DNA of 49,073 bases from Betaproteobacteria bacterium (lineage in GTDB: Bacteria; Pseudomonadota; Gammaproteobacteria; Burkholderiales; SG8-41), in the NCBI GenBank assembly GCA_900299145.1, contig OMIN01000079.1, positions 1 through 49,073 of the forward strand, given 5' to 3'. Both the position numbers and the translations under genes were made by a program. Positions 33,576 to 41,620 of the stretch are shown here, in pieces (position 1 is the stretch's first letter; every line of letters starts with the position of its first letter). The notes under the pieces are model-generated. The model worked only from the letters and a program-made list of their open reading frames with translations, searched no databases and was not told where the DNA came from.

Positions 33576-35216
33576 ATGTCCAGCAATTCCAGCACATCAC
33601 AGGTTTACGATCCGGTCGCGCCGTGTCTCACGCTGCCACGGCAGTCACGCCAGACGCTTAACAGCCTTGCCGGCAAGACCATCGGTTTTATCGACAACTC
33701 CAAACCGAATTTCAATCTTCTGGTCGAGGATTTGTCGCGCGAGCTGATTGAGAAGCACGGCGTGAAAGCTGTGGTCAAGCAGCGCAAACGCAGCGCTTCG
33801 CAGGGCCTGTCCGAATCGTTGATGAACGAACTGGTGTCGCAGACAGACGCTGTCATCACCGGCTCGGGCGATTGAGGTTCCTGCACGTCGTGGAGTATCC
33901 ACGACACGGTAGAAGCGGGTAAGCGGGGCCGGGCGGCACTGACGGTGGTGTCGCAGAGTTTTATCGGATTGGGAAAGGCGCAGCAAAAGGCGCTGGGCTC
34001 GCCGGATTTACCGATCGCGGTGATCCCGCATCCGTTCGGCACGCGATCACGCGAGGAACTGCGTGAAATTGCCGCGAAAGCCGCCGGCGATATCGCACGG
34101 CTGTTGTGCGAGGCCGCGCCCGCTAGCGCCAAGGTAGCTGCCGCCGCGCCAACGGTGCCGCGCGCCAAGCTGGTCGAAGCACCCTCTGATCTGGCGGAAC
34201 TTAACAAGTTCTACATGCAACGCCGCTGGGGCGACGGCCTGATTATCGCACCGCCGACGCGAGAGGCTGTCGAGCGCATGCTACGCCACACCAACCGCAA
34301 GCCCGACGACGTGGTGGCGACGATCGCGCCGGGCATGGGCGCGGCGACGGTCGAATACATCGCGATCCAGGGTGTGATGGCGGGGTGTTACCCGGAATAT
34401 CTGCCGGTGCTGATCGCAGCGGCGGAGGCCGTCGGTACACAAAGATTTCATTTGCAGGCGATCCAGTCGACCACCAATCCGTCGGCGGTGTGGCTGCTGG
34501 TGAACGGGCCGATTGCGAAGTGGCTGGAGGTCAACAGCGGTGCCGGCTGCCTGGGGCCGGGCACGTGGGCGAATGCCACGCTGGGGCGCGCGCTACGCTT
34601 GATACTGCTCAATATCGGCGGCGCACTACCCGGCGACATTGACAAGGCGACACAAGGGCAGCCGTCGAAGTACACCTTTTGCTGCGCGGAAAACGAAGAA
34701 GCCAATCCGTGGGAGCCGCTGCATGTTGAACGCGGCTTTGCGCGCGACGCGAATACGGTGACTGCCATCGGTGCGCTCGGCACGTGGAGCATGAACATGA
34801 CGGCCAAGGGGCCGGAAGAGGTGCTCGCCATGATTGCCGACACCATGCAATATCCGGCCAGCAGCGATTACATGTACGGCGGCGCGCCGTTCATTATTTT
34901 GTCGCCGCAACACGCGCAGTTGTTTCACCGCGCGGGCTGGAGCAAAGCCGAGGTGAAGCGCCGGCTGTGGGAACAATCCAAAATTCGCGCGGGCCGTTCC
35001 AAAGGCAGCGAGTTCGAGCGCATGGCCACCGGCCGCCGCGCGGAACTGGGCGACATTACGCCCGACAGCATGGTGCCGATTTCGGTGCAGCCCGACGATA
35101 TCAGCATCATCGTCGCTGGTGGCGCAGGCTCGCACTCCGTTTTTGTGCCGGTGTCCGCGCATACACGTTCGGTGACGAAGGAGGTGGTGTTGACCGAAAG
35201 TGGTGTCAGAGAATAA
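33576..35216 (+). CDS. UGSC-family selenoprotein with in-frame UGA (Sec100), two-domain form
   Basis: One frame of 546 residues runs from ATG 33576 (GGGAG upstream) to 35216 with a single interruption, TGA at 33873-33875. Before it the protein reads DAVITGSGD, after it GSCTSWSIHDTVEAGKRG, which gives the U-G-S-C redox motif of the UGSC selenoprotein family with selenocysteine at residue 100; homologues often have CGSC. No stop or frameshift occurs between the TGA and the 69 open bases before the next methionine-type start. A perfect hairpin at 33887-33905 is suited to SelB. Residues about 178-546 are a second domain (EAPSDLAELNKFYMQRRWGD onward) whose function I do not recognise. Possible redox role; the substrate is unknown. 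Confidence 0.88.
33887..33905 (+). promoter_or_regulatory. Putative bacterial SECIS element
   Basis: A seven-base-pair perfect stem GTCGTGG, loop AGTAT, CCACGAC lies inside the coding sequence. The loop begins 18 bases after the TGA, within the 16-37 base spacing described for bacterial SECIS elements, and has G at its second position, as those elements need a G in the first two loop bases. It would recruit SelB and selenocysteyl-tRNA. Confidence 0.8.
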
Positions 35217-35219
35217 TTA

Positions 35220-35236
35220 TAAGTATCTGATTTAAT
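35220..35236 (-). repeat. Dispersed AT-rich repeat, copy 8 (17-base form, three mismatches)
   Basis: Plus strand TAAGTATCTGATTTAAT, beginning 3 bp after the UGSC stop and ending 36 bp before the GTG start of the next Bug gene. With copy 9 it forms a same-orientation pair around that Bug gene. Confidence 0.6.
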
Positions 35237-35271
35237 GATGTTTTTTTTGCAAACCTCTTTGGAATGGCCTA

Positions 35272-36243
35272 GTGATATCACTACGACCCCTGTTGGCCGC
35301 TAGTGCGCTCGCTTGCCCGTCGGCATCACTTTGCGCTGCGGACTACCCCACCCGCGCCATCCGCATGATCGTGCCGTTCAGCGCGGGTGGTGCCGCTGAC
35401 ATCATTGCGCGGCTGATGGGCGTGCGTCTGACGGAGTCGCTGGGCCAGCCCATCGTGATCGACACTCGCCCCGGTGGTGGTACGGTGCTCGGCACGGAAA
35501 TCGTGGCGCGCGCCGCACCCGATGGTCATACGCTGGGCATGCTGGCCACATCGCTGGCGCTGAACACCGGGTTGCTATCGAAAATTCCCTACGATTCGGT
35601 GAAGGATTTCGCGCCGATTACGCTGGCGGTGGACACGCCGTTGATCATCGTGGTGCCCGCCGCGCTATCGGTGAAAACTCTGCCGGAGTTCATCGCGCTC
35701 GCAAAGACCAAGCCGAATCGCATTGCCTACGGCTCGTCGGGGCAGGGCACCAGCGGGCATCTGGCAAATGAACTGCTGAGTTTCCGCACCGGCATCACTA
35801 TGCTGCATGTGCCGTATAAGGGGGCGGGGCCTGCGTTGATTGATCTCATCGGCGGTCAGGTGCAAATGGTGTGCACCAGCACGCTGCCGGCGTTGCCGCA
35901 TGTGCGTTCGGGGCAGCTTCGCGCACTGGCAGTGACGACTGCCGCCCGCACACGCGCTGCGCCCGACGTGCCTACAGTGGCCGAGGCGGCGTCGCTGCCG
36001 GGTTATCGCGCCAGTACCTGGTACGCCCTCTTCGCACCGGCGCGGACAGCGCCACCGATCATTGCCACGCTGCACCGCGCCTCGGTGCAGGCGTTGAAGA
36101 ACCCTTCGGTTGTGGATCAGCTCGCTGCGCAGGGCGGCGACCCCATCGCCAGCACGCCGGACGAACTGCGTAAATTCCTGCAGAGCGAAATCGACGTGTG
36201 GACAAAGGTGATTAAAGTGGCGGGGATCAAGCCGGCCAATTAA
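35272..36243 (+). CDS. Bug/TctC-family substrate-binding protein
   Basis: A 323-residue Bug protein starting with GTG at 35272. The signal peptide RPLLAASALACPSASLCAAD is short and ends near residue 22. The ligand segments are MIVPFSAGGAADIIARLMGV, IDTRPGGGTVLG (Thr replaces Asn of VDNRPG), PDGHTLGML, HVPYKGAGPALIDLIGGQVQ and PDVPTVAEAASLPGY. It follows the UGSC selenoprotein by 55 bp on the same strand and may be co-transcribed. It is bracketed by repeat copies 8 and 9, about 1.05 kb apart. Confidence 0.92.
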   Translation: MISLRPLLAASALACPSASLCAADYPTRAIRMIVPFSAGGAADIIARLMGVRLTESLGQPIVIDTRPGGGTVLGTEIVARAAPDGHTLGMLATSLALNTGLLSKIPYDSVKDFAPITLAVDTPLIIVVPAALSVKTLPEFIALAKTKPNRIAYGSSGQGTSGHLANELLSFRTGITMLHVPYKGAGPALIDLIGGQVQMVCTSTLPALPHVRSGQLRALAVTTAARTRAAPDVPTVAEAASLPGYRASTWYALFAPARTAPPIIATLHRASVQALKNPSVVDQLAAQGGDPIASTPDELRKFLQSEIDVWTKVIKVAGIKPAN

Positions 36244-36270
36244 TCTGCATTGCCCGATGCCGTCATATTA

Positions 36271-36287
36271 TAAGTATTTGTTTTATT
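36271..36287 (-). repeat. Dispersed AT-rich repeat, copy 9 (perfect 17-base form)
   Basis: Plus strand TAAGTATTTGTTTTATT, lacking one T of the 18-mer. It lies between the Bug stop at 36243 and the 3' end of the MmgE/PrpD pseudogene at 36295. Confidence 0.78.
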
Positions 36288-36294
36288 AGACTTT

Positions 36295-36805
36295 TTAACC
36301 CTGCATCGCCGCAATCAACTCCGAACGTTCCAGCCGCTCGCGCAGCTCAATCACCGGATTCTGCTTCTTGTGTGGCAACTGTCTCGTGGTGAGCTTGGCG
36401 AATTAATCCGCCACGTCGTCGTAGTGCACCGGGTTGTCCTTGTCGCCGCGCGCTTTGCTCAATGCGGATAGCACTTTGCCGTCGAGAGCGGGGTCGTGCG
36501 AGCCCCAATCCTCGGTAATCTGTGTAAGGGCATAGGCGGGCGGCCGGCGGTTGCTGGTGTGCCGTGCAATCGCAAGCGCGGAACTTAACGTAACTGAACC
36601 GTTGTACCTGCTGTTGCTTACTTCATCCAGCTCGAAAGCCTGCACGGCAGTGGCGCGTATCACACGGCAGACTCGTCTCGTTAATGCCGCCTCCCAGGGG
36701 GGCGAGCACCAGCAGCTTGGTAAATTCGACAACCGACGCGGGAAGTTTGTTGAACGCACTGCTCGCGATGTTTTCCGCGAGTTCGCGGGTATAGGGGCCG
36801 TCCAT
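36295..36805 (-). pseudogene. Decayed MmgE/PrpD-family gene
   Basis: Remnants of a 2-methylcitrate dehydratase-like MmgE/PrpD protein on the minus strand. The start region (36805 down) encodes MDGPYTRELAENIASSAFNK, then LPASVVEFTKLLVL; a different frame encodes AVQAFELDEVSNSRYNGSVT, the HAFELDDVH-like active-site block; the C-terminus encodes DGKVLSALSKARGDKDNPVH. The frame changes after the N-terminal piece, a large internal stretch between conserved blocks is missing (roughly 160 of the normal 450-500 residues remain), and TAA at 36403-36405 cuts the last domain, which continues open to a stop at 36295. It lies between repeat copies 9 and 10. Confidence 0.82.
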
Positions 36806-36885
36806 GGAATTTCCTTGCGGGTTGGGTGGATAGACAGCGAAATTTTCGCATGACTGCCGCGCCGCGCCTACTGGATGAAAATATC

Positions 36886-36903
36886 AATTAAAACAGATAC
36901 TTA
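36886..36903 (+). repeat. Dispersed AT-rich repeat, copy 10 (two mismatches)
   Basis: AATTAAAACAGATACTTA between the pseudogene start (36805) and the Bug start at 37019. With copy 9 it brackets the pseudogene in inverted orientation. Confidence 0.72.
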
Positions 36904-37018
36904 CCGTGTTCCAGTATGCGGGCATGCGCGGCCGCCACGCCTCGGCTATGATGATGCCGTAAGCGATTTTTAACACCATAACGAACAGGCGCGCCACGCG
37001 CCAACAGACGGAGGGGGA

Positions 37019-38002
37019 ATGCAATATTTTGGGGCAAGTGCGGTTTTCGCGGCATTGCTAATGCACGGCGCTGCCAGCGCGCAGGAAGCAACGGGTTATC
37101 CCAACAAAGTGATACGCATCATCGTGCCTGCCGCACCGGGCGGGGGCGCCGACATCATTTCGCGCCTGTTCGCGCAGCCACTGTCGCGCAGTCTGGGGCA
37201 GAGCGTGGTGGTGGATAACCGGCCGGGGGCGTCGAACATTATCGGCACGGAATTCGTTGCCAAGGCGCCGCCCGATGGCTACACATTGTTGATGGGCACC
37301 ACGGGTTCGCTGTCCAATAATCCGTTGCTGTATGCCCGGCTGCCTTACGATTCGATACGTGATTTCGTGCCGGTAAGCAACGTGGCGAATTCCGCGTTTG
37401 TACTGGTGGTGCATCCTTCGATGCCGGTGAAGAGCGTACCGGAGCTGGTAGCGCTGGCCAAGCGCAAGCCCGGCGAACTGGCGTATGCTTCATGGGGCAA
37501 GGGCAGTTCGACGCATCTGGCGACGATTCTGTTGTCGACGCGCGCGAATCTCGATCTGGTGCAGGTGCCCTACAAAGGCAGCGGCCACATGATGCCCGAC
37601 ATGGTTGCGGGCAATGTGCAAATGGCGTTTGACTCGCTGCTGTCGTCAGTGCCGTATGTGAAGGCGGGGCGGCTGCGCGCGCTGGGCGTCTCGGCGCTAA
37701 AGCCCTCTGCAGTGCTGCCGGGCGTGCCGACCATTGCTGCGGCGGGCATTGAGGGCTTGGGGGGCTTTGAAGCCGGTTCGTGGTACGGCTTTCTCGTGCC
37801 GGCGAAAACCTCGCCGCAGATCGTGACGCGGCTGCACGGCGACATCATGAAAGCCATCAAGTTGCCCGAGGTGCTGGACCGAATGGTGGGCCTTGGCACG
37901 GATCCGATCGGCAGCACGCCCACTGAGTTCAGCGAGCAGATCAAGGCTGATCTGGCGAAATGGGCAAAGGTGGTGCAGGCCGCCGGGATGAAACCCGAGT
38001 GA
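37019..38002 (+). CDS. Bug/TctC-family substrate-binding protein
   Basis: A 327-residue Bug protein with a short clean signal peptide (MQYFGASAVFAALLMHGAAS, cleaved near AQ). It has IRIIVPAAPGGGADIISRLF, VVVDNRPGASNIIG, PDGYTLLMGTTG, VQVPYKGSGHMMPDMVAGNV and PGVPTIAAAGIEGLGGFE, the last with a small Gly-rich insert compared with its relatives. A strong GGAGGGGG precedes the ATG at 37019. The leader contains a GGCGCG-CCAC-GCGCC-like palindrome around 36990-37005. It converges on the ACMSD-like amidohydrolase, and a hairpin separates the two stops. Confidence 0.93.
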   Translation: MQYFGASAVFAALLMHGAASAQEATGYPNKVIRIIVPAAPGGGADIISRLFAQPLSRSLGQSVVVDNRPGASNIIGTEFVAKAPPDGYTLLMGTTGSLSNNPLLYARLPYDSIRDFVPVSNVANSAFVLVVHPSMPVKSVPELVALAKRKPGELAYASWGKGSSTHLATILLSTRANLDLVQVPYKGSGHMMPDMVAGNVQMAFDSLLSSVPYVKAGRLRALGVSALKPSAVLPGVPTIAAAGIEGLGGFEAGSWYGFLVPAKTSPQIVTRLHGDIMKAIKLPEVLDRMVGLGTDPIGSTPTEFSEQIKADLAKWAKVVQAAGMKPE

Positions 38003-38026
38003 CGGCGGTGACGTATGTCACCGCCG
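38003..38026. terminator. Hairpin between convergent Bug and amidohydrolase genes
   Basis: A perfect ten-base-pair stem CGGCGGTGAC-GTAT-GTCACCGCCG lies between stops at 38002 and 38033. It is GC-rich with a tetraloop but without a strong T-run on either side, so it is a likely bidirectional terminator or mRNA-end stabiliser. Confidence 0.6.
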
Positions 38027-38032
38027 CTGGTG

Positions 38033-39169
38033 TCATTTAATTCGCAATAATTTTGCGGCGGTTTCGCCAAGGATCGCGATGCGTTCGTCGTCGGAAAGGC
38101 TGGGCGTATTGAGAATGTGATCCACTGCCTTGTCTTCCCACGGGTAGGGGTAGTCGGTGCCAAGCATGATCTGGCTTGAGCCCACGTTTGCCGCAAGGTG
38201 CCGCAGCGCTTCTGGCGTGAAAATCAGTGCGTCGTAATAAAGCTGCTTCAGGTATTCCGTCGGCCGCTTTTTCAACACGCGATTGCAGCGGTTGGGGAAA
38301 GTCAGGCAACCGTGATCCGAGCGATCCATGTATGACGCAAGGTAGCCGCCGCCATGTGCCGAGCAAATTTTCAGGCCGGGGAACATATCCAGCGTACCCT
38401 CGAAGATCAAATGCGAAAGCGCGATGGTGGTGTCCAGCGGATTGCCGATGACGTTGTCGAGTACGCCATTGCCCTTCAGACGCCGCGCGAGGTCGGGCGT
38501 GCCCTGCGGGTGCAGGAAGATGAGAACGTCGAGTTCCTCGCATTTGCGCCAGAACGGATGAAACTTGGGATCGGCGAATTCGTGCTCGCCCACGCTCGCG
38601 CCGACTGCCACGCCGCGCAAACCGAGCTTTTTCACCGCGTGCTCGAGCTGTTGCACGGCGAGATCGGGAAACTGAAGTGCCACTGAGGCGTAGGCCACGA
38701 AGCGATCCGGATTACGTGCGCAAATGTCCACCAGCCCTTCGTTGTTCAGCCGCACGACTTCTGCAGCCGTGTCACGGTCGGCGCCATACCAGAATGGGTT
38801 AATGCTGAGCGCCTCCATGTCGATGCCTTGCACGTCCATGTCACGCAGGCGCGTGCTGAGAAGGGCGTCTTCCATCACGATGGTGCCGACATGATGGCTG
38901 TAGGCGTCTTCGCCCATCACCTTGCAGGCGGCCGGGATCTGACAGTGCGCGTGTACGTCGATGGTTTTCACGCGGCGGCCTTTGACCACCACCTCACGGC
39001 GTTTGACGCCCGGTTGCGCCGTGCCAGAGCCTGCCGATGCCGCTGCAGCTTGCAGGGGGGCGTGCTCTGCCACAGCGCGCGGTGACTGCTGTGCCGAAAG
39101 CAGTTCGCAGCTGGTGAAAACGATGGCGGGATCGATGGGTGGTGTTTGGGGGGCAAGTTGCGGTTGCAT
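38033..39169 (-). CDS. ACMSD-like amidohydrolase/decarboxylase
   Basis: A 378-residue TIM-barrel metal enzyme of the aminocarboxymuconate-semialdehyde decarboxylase group, which decarboxylates or hydrolyses aromatic-derived acids. Metal ligands are visible as HxH in VKTIDVHAHCQIPAACKVMG, His in VLIFLHPQGTPDL, His in SAHGGGYLASYMDR and Asp in MLGTDYPYPWE. The first 55 residues are Ala/Pro-rich with no signal motif. ATG 39169 follows GAGGAGA by about 7 bases; the in-frame TTG at 39172 is not needed. It ends the minus-strand group of cupin 2, cupin 1 and this gene, which fits a small aromatic-acid pathway. Confidence 0.9.
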   Translation of the reverse strand: MQPQLAPQTPPIDPAIVFTSCELLSAQQSPRAVAEHAPLQAAAASAGSGTAQPGVKRREVVVKGRRVKTIDVHAHCQIPAACKVMGEDAYSHHVGTIVMEDALLSTRLRDMDVQGIDMEALSINPFWYGADRDTAAEVVRLNNEGLVDICARNPDRFVAYASVALQFPDLAVQQLEHAVKKLGLRGVAVGASVGEHEFADPKFHPFWRKCEELDVLIFLHPQGTPDLARRLKGNGVLDNVIGNPLDTTIALSHLIFEGTLDMFPGLKICSAHGGGYLASYMDRSDHGCLTFPNRCNRVLKKRPTEYLKQLYYDALIFTPEALRHLAANVGSSQIMLGTDYPYPWEDKAVDHILNTPSLSDDERIAILGETAAKLLRIK

Positions 39170-39272
39170 CAATTTCTCCTCGAGTTATAAATGGTTTGGA
39201 TGATTTCAATGGGTATCAATCGGTGCAAGCGTGCCGGATCAACCCCTGACGGCTGAAGCAAACCCTTGAAGG

Positions 39273-39647
39273 CTACCGGGCCGCCGGCGGGAAGCGATAC
39301 ACCGCAAACACAATCCCGCCCACGGGATAGCTGAACGGGCCGTGTTTGGTGTTGGGTGGTGCGTAGTGAAAGTCGCCTTTTTTCAGCACCTTGCCGGCGA
39401 CGTGCTGTTCGCCTTCGATCACGGTCACGCAATGCGAGGTGACGTGTTCATGTTCCGGTTCGACATAACCTGGCGGAAATTTCACCAGCGCTGCAACTTG
39501 TCCCTGCTTGTCGTCGCGCATCAGCACTTTAATTTTGAGATTGGGATGAATCTTGTGCGCGCCCGTGGGCAATTGAAACAGCGTGACGTTGTCGTCCCAC
39601 TGCAGGTTGTCGGTGTTGATGGCGAGGAAGGGGACGTCGGCAGTCAC
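39273..39647 (-). CDS. Cupin-domain protein
   Basis: A single-domain cupin of 124 residues. Motif 1 is PPGYVEPEHEHVTSHCVTVIEGE (His/Glu ligands, about residues 55-77), and motif 2 is KGDFHYAPPNTKHGPFSYPVG, so a metal site is likely intact. Family members are dioxygenases, isomerases or small sensors. The start is GTG at 39647 with AGGAG 8 bases upstream. It lies between a second cupin and the ACMSD-like gene on the minus strand; AT-rich repeat copy 11 fills the gap to the next cupin. Confidence 0.85.
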   Translation of the reverse strand: MTADVPFLAINTDNLQWDDNVTLFQLPTGAHKIHPNLKIKVLMRDDKQGQVAALVKFPPGYVEPEHEHVTSHCVTVIEGEQHVAGKVLKKGDFHYAPPNTKHGPFSYPVGGIVFAVYRFPPAAR

Positions 39648-39674
39648 GGTGAGTGCTCCTGAGCAAGTGTAATG

Positions 39675-39691
39675 TAAGTATTTGTTTTATA
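39675..39691 (-). repeat. Dispersed AT-rich repeat, copy 11 (17-base form, one mismatch)
   Basis: Plus strand TAAGTATTTGTTTTATA in the 48-bp gap between the two cupin genes, close to the stop of the upstream cupin. Confidence 0.72.
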
Positions 39692-39695
39692 TAAG

Positions 39696-40133
39696 TTATT
39701 TGTTAAGCGCGCTGGTGACGTAATCGCCCGGCGAGGTGATTTCCAGCAGCTCCAGATCGTCCGAGCAATCAAGCTCGTTGTGCACAATACCCGGCGGCTG
39801 CAAACAGCAATCACCGGGGCCGAAGGTGTGCTCGCCGTGGCCTTCGTAAGTGAATTTGATCCAGCCCTTGAGGATGTAGATCATCTGAAAATCGAGCAGA
39901 TGCCGGTGCAGCCCGGTGGTGTGCAGGCTGCCGTGGTCCTCGCCTTTTTTCACACGGATGACGTGCGCGCGGAACTGGCCTTTTGTCGCCTGCTTGATGC
40001 CCAGATCGCGATATTCCAGAAACGCGCGAAGCCCGGCTTCAAACTTGGCGTCCTTTGCCAAGCTCACCGAGAAATCGATGGCAGGCTTGGTTGACGAGGG
40101 TGAATTGAATGTCGTGGCTGTCGTGGCGGTCAT
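39696..40133 (-). CDS. Cupin-domain protein
   Basis: A second, longer cupin of 145 residues. Motif 1 is TGLHRHLLDFQMIYILKG and motif 2 is FGPGDCCLQPPGIVHNELDC; the first motif has only a sparse His pattern (H in GLHRH), so metal binding is less certain than in cupin 1. I chose the ATG at 40133 behind AAGGAG; the frame runs open to 40193 but adds no domain. It is the first gene of the minus-strand cupin-cupin-ACMSD group and is divergent from the SDR at 40199, with 65 bp between the starts. Confidence 0.85.
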   Translation of the reverse strand: MTATTATTFNSPSSTKPAIDFSVSLAKDAKFEAGLRAFLEYRDLGIKQATKGQFRAHVIRVKKGEDHGSLHTTGLHRHLLDFQMIYILKGWIKFTYEGHGEHTFGPGDCCLQPPGIVHNELDCSDDLELLEITSPGDYVTSALNK

Positions 40134-40198
40134 GACTGCGCTCCTTGAATATTGCGGCGAGCGGTTATTATAGGCCGCATTTTCCGGGGGCATGGTCC

Positions 40199-40972
40199 AT
40201 GGACGGTTACAAACGTTGGGCGGGGCGCGTTGCGCTGGTCACTGGCGCATCGGGCGGCATCGGCGAAGACATTGCGCGCACGCTCGCCAGCATCGGCATG
40301 AAAGTGGCGGTGGCGGCGCGGCGGCGCGAAAGGCTGGAAGCGCTGGCCGCTGATTGCGCCGCGAGTACTACGGGCGGCGGGCAGGTGCTGGTGTGCGCGG
40401 GCGATGTCGGCAATGAGGCTGATGTCCTCGCCATTTTCAAATCAATCGAACAGCGGTGGGGCACGGTGGATGTGCTGGTCAACAACGCCGGCACCGGCAT
40501 GATGAGCACGCTGGAAAACGGCCGGTGGCAGGATTGGTGCGACACGCTCAACATCAACGTCGCCGCGCCCGCGCTGTGTGTGCGAGAGGCGCTGCGCGGC
40601 ATGCACGCGAAGGAGGAAGCGCAGATCATCAACCTGTCGTCGATCTATGGCCATCGCAATCAGGTGCCGAATTTTTCGTTCTATCAGGCGTCGAAATTCG
40701 CCGTGCGCGCGCTGACCGACACGCTGCGCGCGGAGTTGGCCGCACGCGAAGGCGGCACGCGCATACGCGTGGGCATGATTTCACCGGGCCTGGTGGCAAC
40801 CGAATTTCGCGGGCGCGCGAGCGGTGGCAAATTCACCTACGAATCGTATTTTGAAAAATACCCGCCGCTGCTGCCGTCGGACATTTCTGATGCCGTGCTC
40901 TACATGCTATCGAAACCGCCACATGTGCAGGTGCAGGATATTTTACTGTCGCCTATGGGGCAGGCGTTGTAG
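40199..40972 (+). CDS. SDR-family oxidoreductase
   Basis: Classical SDR of 257 residues. It has VTGASGGIGEDIARTL near residue 14, VLVNNAGTGMM, the serine in IINLSSIYGH, YQASKFAVRAL for the Tyr/Lys pair near 162, and ISPGLVATEF after the active site. The start MDGYKRWAGRVALVTGASGG at 40199 lies about 9 bases after GGGGG; an upstream in-frame ATG at 40145 overlaps the cupin leader and gives no conserved residues. It is divergent from the cupin group and probably shares a control region with it. A degenerate repeat copy follows its stop. Confidence 0.9.
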   Translation: MDGYKRWAGRVALVTGASGGIGEDIARTLASIGMKVAVAARRRERLEALAADCAASTTGGGQVLVCAGDVGNEADVLAIFKSIEQRWGTVDVLVNNAGTGMMSTLENGRWQDWCDTLNINVAAPALCVREALRGMHAKEEAQIINLSSIYGHRNQVPNFSFYQASKFAVRALTDTLRAELAAREGGTRIRVGMISPGLVATEFRGRASGGKFTYESYFEKYPPLLPSDISDAVLYMLSKPPHVQVQDILLSPMGQAL

Positions 40973-40980
40973 AAAATATC

Positions 40981-40998
40981 TATTAAAACAAATAGTTA
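40981..40998 (+). repeat. Dispersed AT-rich repeat, copy 12 (three mismatches)
   Basis: TATTAAAACAAATAGTTA, 8 bp after the SDR stop and before the convergent small gene ending at 41041. Confidence 0.6.
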
Positions 40999-41040
40999 GA
41001 TAAGATATCGTCTCGCCTTATTAATGCGCCATGCCCTTTT

Positions 41041-41358
41041 TCATTTTGCAGAAATTTCTTCTGGGCGAAAATCATCCCTGACTACGCATTCGAGAAATTG
41101 GATATCCAAGGAATCGGGTTCAATAAATTTGTACTCATCTGTGGCTAGTCGAATAAGTTGCGGGTTTGTAACTCCACAAAACACCGGAGTGTTTATCAAC
41201 GTACAACCGACAAAAATGAGATATTTTCCAATCCACTTATCATGAGCGACAATTTCATATACGAGCCGATTGTGGCTAGGTGAAAAATGCCAGAGTCTAA
41301 GTCTCGCACCCTTCAGTATCTCCAGATTTCCTTCGCTTATTTTTATGTTCGTATCCAT
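41041..41358 (-). CDS. Small uncharacterised protein, AT-rich gene
   Basis: A 105-residue protein (MDTNIKISEGNLEILKGARL start) with no family I recognise. It has no signal peptide or membrane segment. It contains LRLWHFSPSHNRLVYEIVAH and ends in acidic residues (DDFRPEEISAK). Its base composition is clearly AT-richer than its neighbours, which suggests recent transfer. The ATG at 41358 is preferred to the longer frame from 41463, because that frame runs through the REP-like palindrome. It could be an orphan immunity or phage-type gene; this is only a guess from its size and composition. Confidence 0.55.
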   Translation of the reverse strand: MDTNIKISEGNLEILKGARLRLWHFSPSHNRLVYEIVAHDKWIGKYLIFVGCTLINTPVFCGVTNPQLIRLATDEYKFIEPDSLDIQFLECVVRDDFRPEEISAK

Positions 41359-41382
41359 ACATGTTTCAATAGTCGAAGCACG

Positions 41383-41469
41383 CGTAGGTTGGGGTGACGA
41401 AGGAACTCCAACGATGGCGGTGCACCACGATTCACGTTGGGGTTCGCTTGCGCTCATCACCAACCTACG
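41383..41469. repeat. REP-like palindromic element
   Basis: An imperfect inverted repeat of about 87 bp with arms CGTAGGTTGG (41383-41392) and CCAACCTACG (41460-41469), and inner arms around CTCCAACG and CGTTGGGGTTCG. The GTAGGTTGGGGTGA type of arm is seen as dispersed palindromes in many proteobacteria. It lies between the small AT-rich gene and the tandem Bug genes. Confidence 0.75.
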
Positions 41470-41586
41470 GTGTATTTGGGGCGGGATTCAGGCAGGCTAA
41501 TTCTAATTCCGAGCCACTCGTGTCGGTTGTGTAAGTGCAGAGTATTCTGTCGTTGTCGCTGGATTGGATGCGGTATTAAAAAAATT

Positions 41587-41604
41587 AATAAAAACAATTG
41601 CTTA
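41587..41604 (+). repeat. Dispersed AT-rich repeat, copy 13 (two mismatches)
   Basis: AATAAAAACAATTGCTTA, ending 16 bp from the 3' end of the first tandem Bug gene (stop at 41621). Confidence 0.7.
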
Positions 41605-41620
41605 CACCATGCACTCACAA

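Noticed and set aside
33564-33944. Reading the UGSC locus as two separate genes or a frameshifted pseudogene
   Set aside because: Both parts are in the same frame with no other stop, the family motif surrounds the TGA, and a SECIS-like hairpin follows. Selenocysteine explains it better.
36403-36405. Recoding of the TAA in the MmgE/PrpD remnant
   Set aside because: The gene also has a frame change and large internal loss, so decay is the simple reading.
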